Position numbers and translations under genes: made by a program. From Trichobilharzia szidati (taxonomy: Eukaryota > Platyhelminthes > Trematoda > Strigeidida > Schistosomatidae), in NCBI GenBank assembly GCA_944472155.2, contig OX235277.1:33738804-33802803 (forward strand): DNA of 64,000 nt, written 5' to 3'. The notes under the pieces are model-generated. The model was not told the origin of the DNA and did no database searches. It saw only the letters and a program-made list of their open reading frames with translations. Shown here in pieces: positions 12,541 to 25,460 of this stretch (its first letter is position 1; each line of letters starts with the position of its first letter).

Positions 12541-13584
12541 TGTGCTTATTTTCTCAAACCCTAACTAAACATATATATATATATATATTCTTATGACAAG
12601 TTCGTGTGTGATCAGATTGTTCCAAAAGTGTGGCGCAAACACATTGTACGATTCGGACAAATTACGTATACTTATTGCTTCGTAGAATAATAATGACAAT
12701 ACTATCATAAATATTTAAGGTCACGAGGGGATGAAAAAAGAAAGCCTTCGAATACTAGAAATTTTCAATAGAACATATGTATATTATTAATGATTATTAT
12801 TCCATTGAGTTCCGAGTGGAACATAAGGCTTCAGCAGCACAGTGTCCACATTACATCCTTTACTCTGCACTCCTTTCTCCCCCGTCTCCCCTCACTAAGG
12901 CCCATAAGCTTTCATCTATATCCCCCACCATGCTCCTCCTCACACGATCTCCACTCACCCCCTGCACCTGCAACTCATTGCTCGCTTCCTACTCATGTTC
13001 CACTGGATTGTCTGCCTGACGTGTGGTGGATGTCAATCATCCGTCTCCTCAGTATGCATATATCCGATTCACTGACACTCCCTACGGCATAATTGTTGAG
13101 CAGTAGGTTGAGAATTGGTTTCCTCCATTCCAGAGTTCTTTTTGTGTGCATATCCTTTCTGAATGGCTATTTGATTTTCAGATTATAAAAATGGGTGGCA
13201 GCTGTTGATAGGAGTGTGTGACCTGTTCGAGATATTTGTCATGATGCGCGGACTAAATCTCCGAACAGAAAGGAAGCACTGACTGACTGACTGACTGACT
13301 TGATAATAGTGTTGTTCTGCATGCTGAATACGCAGATTTCCATACTGATTTCAAATGAATGAACATCTGTCTTGCTTTTCCTATTCTGGCTGCGTTTGAG
13401 ATGCTTCTCTGTGCTTCCCAGGTGTAGTTGAACGGAAGCTGTGTAGACAAGTGAAAGAGGTGACCTCATTCCAATGTCTCGCTTTGACAGTGATTGATGC
13501 TTGTTGTTGTTGTTGGTTGTCGGGTATCTCCATCATCTCTGTCCCGTCTATGTTGACTTGAACTGTGTAATTGTTCATGTACAA

Positions 13585-14150
13585 TAAAATTGTCATTTAT
13601 CTCATAAAACGGTGTATTTTCATCTCCTCCTAATAATAACTCTTATGATACTGCCAGGGTGAACTCATAATGTCAATTTATACTCATCATGTTTTTTACG
13701 CATATTACTTATAGTATACTTAAATGGTATGAAAGCAGACTGTTTTTTTGAATTGGTTTCTGGATAAAAATAATCGATCAGTCTTAGCATGTGAATGTTT
13801 AGAAAGTAATTATAGTTTATCATTATTCTTATTATTGTCATTTCTTTTTCTTAAATTAGCGAAAATATTGATTAATAAGGCGTAAACAACATTTTTTATA
13901 TAATTTGACGTATCTAACTAACTCAGGCGAGAAAAAATATATTCAGGTATTGATGAGATTAGAAGTAGCACTCTCCTATCGCGTATATTTGACCTCCTTA
14001 AACAGGACATGTGATGAATAGAATTGGATTTCGTCGAGTTCCGATATTTCCCAGTTAAGCAAATTAACACTTTCTCATAGTTTGAATATTCCAGTAAGAG
14101 TCATTCTAGGGGCAGGAGATTTTAAGATTAGCTGATTATAAAATTAACAT
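13585..14150. repeat. Nested repeat N, right-arm copy
   Basis: Inverted partner of 5455-6005. The same segment stands alone at 19768-20232 without LINE sequence around it and without the bases equivalent to about 13636-13735. Confidence 0.65.
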
Positions 14151-14446
14151 ACAGACAGAAATCCTCTCTCCAGTACCTGTTTCTCCCACCAACTTTTTCG
14201 TTCTCAGCTGTACACAACGGAGTTCGTGCGACACTAGACAAGTATAGTCCGAGGAATTGACATCTTCTGCATTATTCTTGTCATCCCAACATGTCCCTGT
14301 CTTCTCGCTCCCCACAATTTGTCACGTCATGCGGTCTACCACAATCGGGAATTTCATCCATCATGATGAGCAGCCTTTTCCTACTCTTGTCCTCACTTCA
14401 CACACATCAGTGAGTTCTCCATTGTGGGTCACTTCACGTGTGACAT

Positions 14447-14643
<197 letters not shown>

Positions 14644-14999
14644 CCACATAGCTGCTGAATGAGTTTGACAGAGATTTTCACACTTCAGTTCCCTGCGTTG
14701 AAGCAGTCTCCAAATATTTACCTCTCCATGCTGCTTTGATCTGATTTGTTTGCATTCCGGGTGTGGAACATGGGGGCGACCAGTTTCAACCTTTGAAACT
14801 TGAGAAGCAGTGTTGTTGTTTCCTTCAGGTAGGATTGGTGGCGTCACATAACCCATCCTTCCTGAGCTTAGTATGTTTTAGTGAAGTATCTGAGTTGTAG
14901 GGTTGTGTCTGTGGAGAGTCGAACTCGGACGTCGTGTGTGGCGTGGCGTGGCGTGGCTGGCCAGTATTCTACCATCGAATTACTCACGCACAATGACGG

Positions 15000-16600
15000 A
15001 TTTATTCTTCTTTATTTTCATGTCGAAATCCGACAGACAATATTGAAATTCACTGACTAGTTTACTGTTGAGTGTATCTCAGGATTTCGAAATATCTTGT
15101 TATGTCTGGTCACTCAGTGATCCACTAACACACAAACCACCCGTATTCATTACTGCATCATTCTGACGATGGTGGGAGTGTTATCGAGTTATAAGTCAAT
15201 AACTTCAGTGCATATTATCAGCACATGTGTGCATGTTGAAGAATGAAGTCAGTAGTTTAACAAATTGGAATATAAACGAATAAATACTGGGTTGTATCAA
15301 AGAACGCGCTTAACTTGTTGAACCAATGAGACAGGTTTCAACTTCTCTGCCAGTCGACAAATGCAGCATTTCGCTAAGATGAATGACACAGATATAATCA
15401 GGGTTCTGAAATAACATTCACGTCGGAGATTCTTAGTGAGCAATCAAATGCAAGACAGGGATTGAAGCGTCATTGGGTTGTGGTTGTTCACTGGCGGAGA
15501 TTCCCAAACTAGGAGGGGACGGGCCTCCTGTGCTTCGTAGTATCAACTGATGTCTGTAACCCATGGTTTGTGACGTATTCTATTCTGGGATATTAATTAT
15601 GATAATAATTATTATAGCAGTGGTAATAATAACAAAAATGGCTTTATTCCCAAGGGTATAAACAGGAGCTGTTTGTTCAGTCCCTTCGACTATCCTAACT
15701 CCTGAACCCTTTTTAACTTGAGAAATAGTCGCATATGTGATCCATATTCATTCGACTTTTTCAACTCTTCTTCTTCTCCTTCTCTCCTTTCAAACTCCTA
15801 ACTTTCAAATATACTTGACACATACCCTGAATCTCTTACTCTCATGAAGAATATTCCTGTTTTCTAGCACTCACAAGTTTCATGATAATCACTTCTGAAC
15901 ACTATTCATTCCTGAATCCTTTGACATTACGAGAATTCACTCAACCTGTGTTATCCGAATTTTCGTCCGGTATTTGTGATATGTAGTTTCATGCGTTTTT
16001 AACAACTGGCATTAACAATTGACGTTTCATTGTCATTTTCTCTCGCCTTTCTGAACACCATTTAGCTCCTACATTGGTTACGTAAGAAGTTAGAAATACA
16101 GAATATCTTGGTGTTCACTGAGTAGTGTTCACTTTTGAACTTATCATTATGTTATCGCCCATAACTCAATGCGAAATAAAACTGGGCATGAAGTACACTT
16201 ATGAGGTCTGACATGTTTATGTGTATTTATATGCCATTTGATTATGTAATATTCATTGACAATGCAAACCAAAGTGTGATTTTGTGATTAGATTTCGTAT
16301 GAAAGAGATTTGATATATGTATATATTCCTCAAATTCGGGTGGTTATGAGTCATCATGTTTCGCCAAAAATTTGTGTTAACTTCTTTTTCTCTATGGCTG
16401 TGAAATCTTTTGTATTCACTCACTATATGATAAGAACGATTACGTAATGAAATTTTCTTGTTATTAACACACAATATTACATTTCCCAGTGGTTCAGACA
16501 ACTCAATCTGAATTCCTTTCTGCTTCAGTCAATCTTACAAAATAAACACTATTATAACAAAAGTGTTTTTGCACTAATACCCAATGAATAAAAAGATAAC
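15000..16600. other. Non-coding part of the right arm
   Basis: Inverted match to 3200-4780. No protein family recognised. It keeps the empty site for the SINE that sits at 3068-3170 in the other arm. Confidence 0.4.
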
Positions 16601-17347
16601 AAAAAAGAAACGGTATTGATTTTACTTCAAACAGTATCAGAAGAGCACCTAGTGAATGCAATATCAAAGTTTTCTTGTTAACATGAGAAATTGGACGACA
16701 GGCAACCTCATCCACAATCTGACATTGTGTGTGTAAAATGGAATGCTTAAATTATGAGACGATGTTCATCGGAGAAGCCTCGGGAGAAATGAAAATGAGT
16801 GGAAATGAACACCGTAGACCCTCTGTTCAACCACCGAGAAATCCATTGGCACTAGAGAAGCTTTCAAAATCGTCAAACACAGGTGTGCACAACATAGAAC
16901 CAGAACACAAAATTGATTTTGACAGTATCGAAATCGCACAGGGAAATTTCAAAAGTCACAAGGAACGTGTCGTATGAGAAACACATCATATGCGGTGGGA
17001 TCCAAATTTTCTGAATAGAAATGACGGATTCGGACAAAATTTGAACTGGTCCCAACACCTAATACCCATCCTCCAGTGAAGTCACAAACTCAACACAACT
17101 AGGATAAGCAATTCTATTTCGTGAACACATGCTGTTTGGATGATTTGATACTCCTATCAAATCTAACAATCTACACATAGTTTGTTATCTTTACGAATTC
17201 ACCAATCTGACAGCGTCAACATTTCCTCATACTGAAGAACCATGTTCAAGTTACTGCACGTAAGCTGAGATTCTGTTAATTCTGGTTGAATATTGATTGG
17301 ATAAATCTCTCAATAATAAGTACTGAGATGTCTCTGAAAACGATATC

Positions 17348-17649
17348 TTCGAGTATTGGTTTTGTAGGGATTTTGTTTGATTGCATGGAGGATTTCATCA
17401 TGAGCTGACATCAGTTAGAGAACCTCTGGAAAAACTGGGAGTACTGGACAGCTGTTTCATCCTAGTTTGGGACTCTTCATCAGGACCTTCTGGTTACAAG
17501 GCGAGCTCGTAGACCATTGAGCCACTGGTACCCGATCCAATGGTCCTTGAATTCTGACTTCTGCCAATTCACGACATAGCTCGAGCATTTCGCAATGTCT
17601 TCTTCGATGAGTTACTGCCTCATCTTCAACCTGCTGTACCCTACCGGTC
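17348..17649 (-). mobile_element. Sm-alpha-like SINE with target duplication
   Basis: A 302-base insertion flanked by ACGATATC (17340-17347 and 17650-17657). The left arm has the uninterrupted site, with a single ACGATATC, at about 2333-2342. On the minus strand it shows a tRNA-like head (CAGTGGCTCAATGGTCTACG), then CTGATGAAGAGTCCC and CTAGGATGAAACAG of the hammerhead-like core, and the 3' end TCAGCTCATGATGAAATC. The B-box part of the head is missing. It inserted after the inverted duplication formed. Confidence 0.87.
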
Positions 17650-18227
17650 ACGATATCGTTTTGTTTTTGTTTCTTTCATTTGGAAATACAAAACCTCGGT
17701 TTGAACATATCCAACAAATTGAAATTGCGTAATGTTCCCGTCATTACTTGTGTTCTAAGTGGAACAACGGGCCTTGGGCTTCCGACTCTCAGTGTCAGTG
17801 GTGTTGCTTTTACTGATTGAGGTCGTTAGCCTCCTTTCATTCCTCGGCTTACTACTGGCTGGACAAAGATTAGGAGAAACCTACGTGATATCGATTGTGA
17901 AAACAATCAGGTCAGTCGATTAGTGATGGAAAATTGGAGATACTAATAAGTATCAAATATTTCACATTTTTAAAATTCTTGTCCGGTTCTCCTTTTATTC
18001 AGTTTACTGGTAGATAGATAGACAGACATTAGGAATCTATGGCCTATCTTTGTTACATGGCAGTCAAGCCTCCTGGCGTTATCTACACCTCAGACAATAA
18101 GTTTGAAAGAGACTGAAAGATACACAGGAAAGATAATGGGAGATAAGAAAAACGATATATGATTAAAAGGTGTAAAATTTCCACCGGTTATCCCCTGATT
18201 CCCAATTGTGAATAACACTGGATCATC

Positions 18228-18425
18228 ATGGCTTGTGTTACTTTCCTTCCTCAGTGGAACACAAGGCTTCAGGATCCAAAGTTTGACGTCTCCTTAGGTG
18301 TGGTGGTGTTGATTTTGCAGAGTGTGGATGTCAGCCTCACACCCAACCTTCCTTCACTCTTCGCCTGGCTTATTACCTACTGCCAAAACAAGGTTTTTAC
18401 GAGTACGTTGGCGGAGAATTGAAAC
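18228..18425 (+). repeat. SINE tail related to the 27.0 kb element
   Basis: It begins near CAGTGGAACACAAGGCTTCAGG and contains GATGTCAGCCTCACACCCAACC, matching the tail half of the SINE at 27003-27243 and the segment at 17750-17880. The open frame across it is not a gene. Confidence 0.5.
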
Positions 18426-18729
18426 TGAATGACTTGCGTTCTTGGAGAGTATATCACCACTATAGATCGCCCTGACTCACATGAGTCAAGTTAGTTAGAA
18501 TCACGTAATTCACTCCATGAAAGTAGTGCACCATTCAACTGGTTCTCAGAGAGCAACTAATATTCATCAGAATATAACTGGTGAGGATTAGTGGTGAAAT
18601 CAAAGTAGGATTAGAACCAGTCCAACACCCTACCAGCTGAGCCTCAGCTCAGATTTCAGCATGAATCATCATCCATCATCTAGTCTCCAATTGTCAGTTT
18701 TCAAAGATGTAATTCATTTTAGGTTTGAT

Positions 18730-18910
18730 CACGAACTGACACATCGATTAGAGAAGCACTGAAAACTATGTAGTACTAGACAGCGATCTGTTCTATCACT
18801 GTTCTTGACTCTTCAGCCTCACGCATCCATGGTATGCCTACAAAGAGTCAAACCCAAGTCTTACAGATAACGAGGCGAGTTCGTTGATCCCTCAGCCAAC
18901 TGAATCCCAC
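18730..18910 (-). mobile_element. Decayed Sm-alpha-like SINE
   Basis: The plus-strand layout GATCACGAACTGACA, ACTCTTCAGCCTCACGCATCCA, then ACGAGGCGAGTTCG is the reverse of the better copies. The hammerhead-like core is degraded (GCTGAAGAGTCAAGAACAG). Confidence 0.65.
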
Positions 18911-19149
18911 AAAATAACTTTCCCATACTATAATTTATTTCAAAAAGTCGGGAGGCTAATAATAGCAATTCTTCAAAGAACAAAATATTTCTGACAGACT
19001 TACAGCTGAAGAAGGCAGCAGTTCGTCAATTCGGATAAGCGACATGGATGAGGACGTCAAGGCCAGCGAATTTTGAACGAGCAAGACAGGTCTTGGTTAC
19101 TCTGAAATCACTGTGCCAATCTACTGAACTCTGCGTACGGCACTACAGT

Positions 19150-19680
19150 AATGTCAAGTCAGTCAGTGCTTCTTCATGCTTCACAGACTTGATGCACACT
19201 TCCCCATAAAGCAATTCCAATCGGCTATTGCAGACTATCGTCAACAGCTGACTTTGCTCCATACTGAAGATCAGATTGGTGACGAGAATGTGTTAGCAAC
19301 AAGGAACTCTGACAACGCATCAGCCAGCAAGTTGTTGCTGAGGAAATATGCTGGAGAAGATGGAGGTGGATCGGACACATAGTGTGTGTGGTTGGGGGGG
19401 GGGGTTGTGGACAGTTGAGTGATATCTGTCACTTGCGCTTCGAGTGGGACCGGAATAGGAAGCAATGTATAGAACGCAGGTGCGAGTGTGACATGGGAGA
19501 TACGGTGTGAGGAGGAAATGGAAGGCCATGGGTGATTGTATTGTCGGTTAAACGACATTGCATGGAAGGGGCGAAATTATGAATGTGCCATTTGTGCCCC
19601 AAATGACGAGTAATATTGATTTCACATACTAGTGTTGTAGTGTTATACTGAATGTTATTCTTACGTGTTCCCACAGTTCA
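19150..19680 (+). pseudogene. RTE-like LINE 3' fragment
   Basis: The frame MLHRLDAHFPIKQF and SASKLLLRKYAGEDGGGSD, followed by the GATATCTGTCACTTGCGCTTCGAGTGGGACCGG stretch, matches the C-terminal region of the LINE family also at 6007, 40540 and 49660. It has a run of G residues at about 19391-19405. Confidence 0.65.
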
Positions 19681-19767
19681 TTTCAGCATTAACAACATCA
19701 TCTATTTGAATATTTTACGGTAATCGTGTGATTCTTTTCTTCAAATTAGTTCTGATACCTAATGGTC

Positions 19768-20232
19768 CATGTACAATAAAAGTGTCATTTATCTCATAAA
19801 ATGGTCTATTTTTATCTCCTCCTAACGCCAAAAATAATGAAACAGCATGAAGCTAAATTATCTATTGAATTGGTTTCTGGATAAAAATAATCGATCAGTC
19901 TTAGCATGTGAATGTTTAGAAAGTAATTATAGTTTATCATTATTCTTATTATTGTCATTTCTTTTTCTTAAATTAGCGAAAATATTGATTAATAAGGCGT
20001 AAACAACATTTTTTAAAATAATTTGACATATCTAACTAACTCAGGCGAGAAAAAATATATTCAGGTATTGATGAGATTAGAAGTAGCACTCTCCTATCGC
20101 GTATATTTGACCTCCTTAAACAAGACATGTGATGAATAGAATTGGATTTCGTCGAGTTCGGGTATTTCCCAGTTAAGCAAATTAACAGTTTCTCATAGTT
20201 TGTTTGAATATTCAAGTAAGAGTCAGTCTAGG
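19768..20232. repeat. Nested repeat N, solitary copy
   Basis: Matches 13576-13635 joined to 13735-14115, in the same orientation, with the bases between missing. It includes TTCTGGATAAAAATAATCG and the CAGGCGAGAAAAAATATATT part. Standing alone, it shows this is a repeat in its own right and not part of the LINE. Confidence 0.75.
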
Positions 20233-20770
20233 TTGTGTTGTTAAAATTTTCTGATTTTAAAACAAACATTTTGTCATATTTCTGACTGATTTTTGGTATA
20301 TCGGTGATCCCGTATATTCTTCCAAAAAAGCGAAACCCTACCTTACACCAATTTTTGTGATTGTTATTTCCAATTCCTTGCGTTTTGGGTGGAATATAGG
20401 AATTCAGGGACACATCTCCATTGTATTCTCTTTTTTGGACTCCTGTCCCAGTAGATGTATGCATTCCCATAAGCTTTCAATTTATGTTCACATGAGCTTC
20501 TCTTTGTAACTTTCGGACACATCCAACTCATCACTTCCCATCTGAATTCTCCTAGAGGATGTTCACGGCGTGTGATATCATTTGAATATCTCCTCAGTAT
20601 TTTTTGAATTTATCTCCATTTCTTTCAGCATATTTGTTTAGAAATAGGATGTTGACTGGTTCGCTGTCTTTCAGAGTTCCTCGTTACTTGCTTATCCTCT
20701 CAAGCTGGTCATCTGATCTTCAATATCGATAGATGTCATCTGTTGGTGAGAATCTAAAGCCTATTGTAAT
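20228..20770 (-). pseudogene. Possible RTE-like LINE C-terminal remnant
   Basis: On the minus strand, fragments such as AERNGDKFKKY, SHAVNIL and GDVSLNSYIPPK follow the order of the LINE C terminus (NKYAE.., ITRQ.L.WNP, LCST..). It is heavily decayed, with frame changes. Confidence 0.4.
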
Positions 20771-21039
20771 TCGATTAGATGGTAATTTGACTGATAGCCT
20801 GAATTTCCGTCAGCTGGTCTACGAAGCCCAGTTAGTGACGGTAAATAATTCTACACAGCTTCATCACTATTCAACATTGAGTGCTGGCTTTGACTATTGA
20901 GACGGACTAGTTTAGCCGAGAATAAGTGATTAAACACCTACACCTATTTGACATACTCGTATCAGATTCGGTTGGTTATGCACCATCCTCGGTTAACCAT
21001 GTAAGCTTCCACTTCTAACATTATTGGTCCTTTACTGGT

Positions 21040-21375
21040 TTCATATTGAAGATCAAATGGCTGGCCAGAAAGAATGAGGAACAACGAACTATGGCTGGAA
21101 ACAAACCAATCAAGAGGCGACTGCTCAAGGAATACATAGGAGAAAATAGAGGTGGATCGGGCACACAATGAGGAGACTGTCGAATAACATCATGCGCCAA
21201 GTCAGTGCTCCAGTGGGACCGGAATGGGAAGTCGTCGGTGCGAGAGTAACATGTAAGAGATGTGAGATTATAGGTAATTGTGGACCCAGCTAAAGAGGAC
21301 AGCAGAACAAAGGACAAATTGGAGATGTGTTGCTGAAACCCTATATTCCACTCATAACCCACGGGAATAATATAT
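21040..21375 (+). pseudogene. RTE-like LINE 3' end
   Basis: Contains CAAGAGGCGACTGCTCAAGG, AGTGGGACCGGAATGGGAAG and the terminal ACCCTATATTCCACTC, then AATAATATATATAT. This is the 3' end of the LINE family shared with 6829, 12797, 41170 and 49680. Confidence 0.65.
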
Positions 21376-21639
21376 ATATATATTTCCTATGATCCTGTTG
21401 TTACACTAAGTTGGTTTACTCACATTTTTTTAGTCCACGTCAGATAAGTATATTCTGACTGGGAGACGGTAAACGTGTATTATACTAATGTCATCATGTC
21501 TTCCTTTTTGCAACGCACCCAAAGTTTGGTCGATAGTTTTCAGTGGGACCATTAATTTGGAGATTGTCACTACAAATCCTGTTTCAACCTCGCTTTTTCA
21601 TCTAATATTTATTTACCATCCATTATTTAATCATGTTAT

Positions 21640-21790
21640 GGGGCTTTAGCCCACTGATGTATGCGTTTGAATTCCAGCCGTCAGTTCCAACCCCAGTCGA
21701 CAAGTGAAAGTCAGAGTACATAGGCTAGATTCCTCTTTCTGAATCTATCAATTCAGCTGCTCCTTCAGAGCTAGTAATATCGGCTTAAGC
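21640..21790 (-). repeat. Dispersed repeat shared with 11535-11620
   Basis: On the reverse strand, GGAGCAGCTGAATTG and GAGGAATCTAGCC match the 11.55 kb foldback repeat. No coding signal. Confidence 0.5.
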
Positions 21791-21799
21791 GAAAGAAGA

Positions 21800-22740
21800 A
21801 CGGATATATCTGTAGGATAATACGAGCTAGTTTTATTTCATGGATAATTTCCAACTGTGTACATTCTAAACAAAATCAATTTAAAGGTCACAAGATTTCT
21901 GAACATACTTTTTTTCACAGTGACTTCGAGTTATAGATAGAAAGTATTAGCAACATAATTCCAAAAAATAATGTGGGTAGACAAACTATTCAGCGTTAAA
22001 AGACTAAATATTTATAGTATAACTTGGCAAGAGGAGGTAGAGTCCAGATTACGCTTGGAAACAAGGACTGACTAGAAACAAAATACAAGATCTAACAACA
22101 GAGCGAATTATACATATTATGATGAAGAGGTCATGGGGACTGTGGGAATGAATAGTAAAGTAAAATTATAACATAGGCGAAACAATTAAGTAGATTTGGA
22201 AACGTAATAGACAGTTCAACTCAGTAATTCAAAATCAAAATTAAATGAGATGTGACGCCCACGAAAAAAACAATTACATTTACCAGGGTGGTGAATAACT
22301 AATCATGCCTTGTTTCTGTACACAGAGTTTTAGTAGAAGTCTTTAGGAAGGAAACTTGAACTATTCAGTATTTAGACTGTCACAAACTTTGCTCAACTGG
22401 CTAAAAATGGAGTCTGGTAAAAACGCTTTTCTGCCGAGCTGGTGTGTTATGTTAAGAAAATAAGATTGAACAGGAACTGGCGGTTATCGAAAGGAACCTT
22501 ATTGAGAATGGATATCCCCATTATGACTAAAATAATTTATATGTACATGCAGATATATTTAAATCAAACCTAAAGAAATACAGTTTTCTAAGTCAAAAGA
22601 CGCTCCAATTTTATTTTTTGTATAGTCTTTTCATTGAAAGACTTATTTTAAAATCTTTAGATTGATGGCCAAACATTTTCAGTTAACACGTTAGCTACTT
22701 GTTAGTAGTAAAGTTTTCAAAGCATAATTTATCGGGCGTT
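21800..22740. other. No gene or recognised repeat
   Basis: AT-rich sequence with short frames only. Confidence 0.5.
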
Positions 22741-22749
22741 ATGATTGAG

Positions 22750-22965
22750 TTTTTGATTGATTTCAGATCTGATCACGAACAGACTTCATGCGCAGAAACA
22801 TTGATAACCAGACAGTACTGGATATCTGTTGTGGTTCGAGACTTTTTGACAGACTATACCCATGGCCTCAACAGGAATCTAACCCGGGTTCCTCGGATTA
22901 CGAGGCGAGCTCACTTACTACTTACCCTCGGGGACAGAATCCGTTAACACATGAATTCCAGCTTG
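22750..22965 (-). mobile_element. Sm-alpha-like SINE, internally deleted
   Basis: The plus strand reads GATTTCAGATCTGATCACG, a short core remnant, then TAACCCGGGTTCCTCGGATT and ACGAGGCGAGCTCAC, which is the reverse of the tRNA-like head. It lies back to back with the plus-strand copy at 23030. Confidence 0.65.
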
Positions 22966-23029
22966 ACAGTTTCTGATTTTTAGCACGACGGCGAGACAAT
23001 GTTATCGGAGAGTACTCATCTCCACATCC

Positions 23030-23226
23030 AACCTGGGAAACCCCAATTGAACTCTGTCTCATTGTCCCGATGGTCAACGAGCTCACTTCGTACCCTGAAG
23101 TTCTTGTGGTCAATCGCAGGTGCAGCGACGGGTGTGCACTGTCGAAGAGTCCCACAGCAACAAGACGAAATAGCTATGCACTTGTCTCTAGTTTTCAATG
23201 GTTATTCGAGTGATACCACTCCGTGA
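23030..23226 (+). mobile_element. Sm-alpha-like SINE
   Basis: Head GATGGTCAACGAGCTCACTT, hinge GGTGTGCACTGTCGAAGAGTCCC, then ACGAAATAGCTATGCACTTG and a 3' end. The stem-II hairpin sequence is changed. Confidence 0.65.
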
Positions 23227-23229
23227 TCT

Positions 23230-24030
23230 TACTTGGTAATTTATAAACAAGACTCAGTGGCTTGAAGGATAATACTTGTGCATTGATGGTCCGACGTTAC
23301 AATGCTCACCAACTATTCAAGTGGTCAGGGTTTAGCTTTTGGCTGACGCATCCCTAATGCTAACCTAGTTTATTAATCAGTGGTAAGCCCCATAAAGAGG
23401 GATAGTTTAGTGTGGGGGTGGTAACCCCGACCCATACGAACGAAACCACCGATAATGCATTCGGTACGCAAAGGATGGAAAATAACAACAAAACACAGTT
23501 TCATATTTTGTGAGTTTTTCTAATTAGTTCGTCTGATTTTGAATAATACTATCATGAATTGTCTGTCAGTTTTGCCATATTATGGGTTTATAGGATTGAA
23601 CAATTATAACTTGCTTACCTTTTGTGTTCTGATGACCTGATGACTTGAGTTTTGATGCTTTCATCGAAAGAAGACACATTGATTGACTGGCTTTGCGAAA
23701 CCTGTGACAAACTGACATCGTTTTTTTCTTCCCTATTCCTGATCTTATTCAGATGAACTGGAATGATGACCTGAAAATAAAGAAACTATTGATTCATTGA
23801 ATGCTTTTTTATTTATCGTTTATGCCTTTTTCGAACGTTATCATAAAAATCGATACGATTTTAGCTCATAACTCTAGAAAGCAGAAATAAGCGCATACTT
23901 ATTTTTTTTGGCTGGACACCATTTAGTAACCAGTGTAATGTGTCTAGTCCGTTCTTTGGTGCATACTATCAGCCAAGTTCGCAATGCGGCTACCACTGTA
24001 GGTGGCTCGCCATCACGGTACACTGTGAAT
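23230..24030. other. No gene recognised
   Basis: No coding or repeat family signal strong enough to name. Confidence 0.4.
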
Positions 24031-24032
24031 TC

Positions 24033-24215
24033 TTGATATTAGATAATCGGAGGTAACCAGCAGGAAGCCTTCCAACTAGGTTTCGTGCTGGTTGGCTCTC
24101 ACCAGTCAGCAAGGCGTATCTGCTGCACTGAAGGAACTCATGCTTCTTCTGAGATTTGAACCCGTATCATCTAATGCTGCAATCAGAGACGTTATCACTG
24201 AACTATCAAGAATTC
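24033..24215 (-). mobile_element. tRNA-headed SINE, family 2
   Basis: On the minus strand: a head with GATAACGTCTCTGATTGCAG (A-box region), then GGGTTCAAATCTCAG (B-box region), and the tail CACGAAACCTAG... to GGTTACCTCCGATTATCTAA. Same family as 24480-24745 and 57285-57535. Confidence 0.65.
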
Positions 24216-24221
24216 ACAGTG

Positions 24222-24330
24222 CACTGCGTCGGTGGCACAGCGGTTAGGACTCTCGCCAACCATGCACATGGTCCGCCGACGCACACCTGATATCTATGGT
24301 CGGTCTGCTAAATTTGGGCTACCGATATCA
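24222..24330 (+). mobile_element. tRNA-headed SINE, family 3, 5' part only
   Basis: Begins ACTGCGTCGGTGGCACAGCG, then AGGACTCTCGCC and CATGCACATGGTCCGCCGAC. It matches the head of the complete copy on the minus strand at 27003-27243. The tail differs, so it is truncated or recombined. Confidence 0.6.
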
Positions 24331-24479
24331 CATGCTGAAAATTTCATACTTGTACCAAAATACCGTGTGGAATCAAGCTATAATAAAATTTTAAAAAAAA
24401 ATAAAAAATTAATAAAAAGGGTGGCCACAATGCAAACTTGACTGACGGAGTTCACTAAACACCAAAGAAAGAACTAGAC

Positions 24480-24745
24480 AAATTACAATAGTTACTAGCT
24501 AGTGTCCAATCAAAGATATCCAATACAGTCCTACAGGAGTTCAATACCCAGGTTGAATAGCTCAGTGGTAACATCTCTGACTGCAGCATTAGGTGGTGAC
24601 GCGGGTTCGAATCTCAGAAGAAACATGAGTGCATTCAATGTTTCCGATACGCCTTGCTGACCAGTGAATGACAACTACCACGAAACCTAGGTCAAGCAAG
24701 GTTTCCTGCTGATCGCCTCCAATCATCTAATATCAAGTATACGAC
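24480..24745 (+). mobile_element. tRNA-headed SINE, family 2
   Basis: TAGCTCAGTGGTAACATCTC (A-box region) and GCGGGTTCGAATCTCAG (B-box region), followed by GCCTTGCTGACCAGTGAATG, CACGAAACCTAGGTC and CTGATCGCCTCCAATCATC. The tRNA-like part lacks a pairable acceptor stem. Confidence 0.7.
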
Positions 24746-25169
24746 TTACATTCGTCACACTTGAGGGTTACTTATTTATACAAATAGTTGTCTTTTAGAT
24801 TAATGCATATTTTACTCGTATTGTTCCTTCCACTGATCTCTTGAAAGTATTTAGAAGTTTTAAAAGAAAGAAGAAACTGGGATGCCTTCATAAGATTTGC
24901 TTACAAGTGGTAGTAGATATATTCACGAAAATATACATCCATTTAATCAAATTCGTAATCTGTAAATTACACAGCTCGAGGAGGTGATAATTCACCACTT
25001 TCCTCAGGAAACCAAAGCTATCCAGATCACCACAATATGCGATCTTCTCAGTACAATAAATGGCAATCAAGAATACACGCACAAATGTATCCCTCTATAT
25101 ACTACTGATTGATTGAAATGGGTATCAGTCGCATCGATCAGTAGTGCTTCCTAACCAGATCGAAATGAT

Positions 25170-25460
25170 TTGATCAGTGTCAAGTGAGATCACGGGATGA
25201 TATCAGCTGAAGAACCATTGAAAATCAGGGAGTACTGGACACCTCTTTCATCCTAGTTTTCTGGCATTTTTCAGCATTATGCGCCCGTCACCCTAGAAAA
25301 GATCGAACACAGGACCTTCAGATTACGAGGCAAGCTCGTATACTGTTCGGCCAGTGGGTTGGAATCTAATGACCAACTCATGAATTTTAACTTCTGTCAT
25401 TTCGCGATATACAGCGCGTCTGTTACAACTGCTTACTATAACTCCAGGCAACTGCATCCC
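25170..25460 (-). mobile_element. Sm-alpha-like SINE
   Basis: The plus strand reads GTGAGATCACGGGATGATATCAG, GGGAGTACTGGACACCTCTTTCATCCTAG, AGCATTATGCGCCCG, then GATCGAACACAGGACCTTC and ACGAGGCAAGCTCG. This is a full-length reverse copy with a decayed core. Confidence 0.72.

Noticed and set aside
12777..13092. Two overlapping open frames rich in Ser, Pro and His
   Set aside because: They are the antisense strand of the LINE C terminus and are matched by antisense frames in the other arm.
16729..16977. 82-codon open frame conserved in both palindrome arms (also 2705-2953)
   Set aside because: Of 10 base differences counted between arms, 8 change the amino acid, which fits neutral drift, not protein selection. 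No family resemblance.
24540..24620. tRNA gene with TAGCTCAGTGGTAA and GGTTCGAATC
   Set aside because: The acceptor stem is missing, and copies with the same tail elsewhere show it is a SINE.
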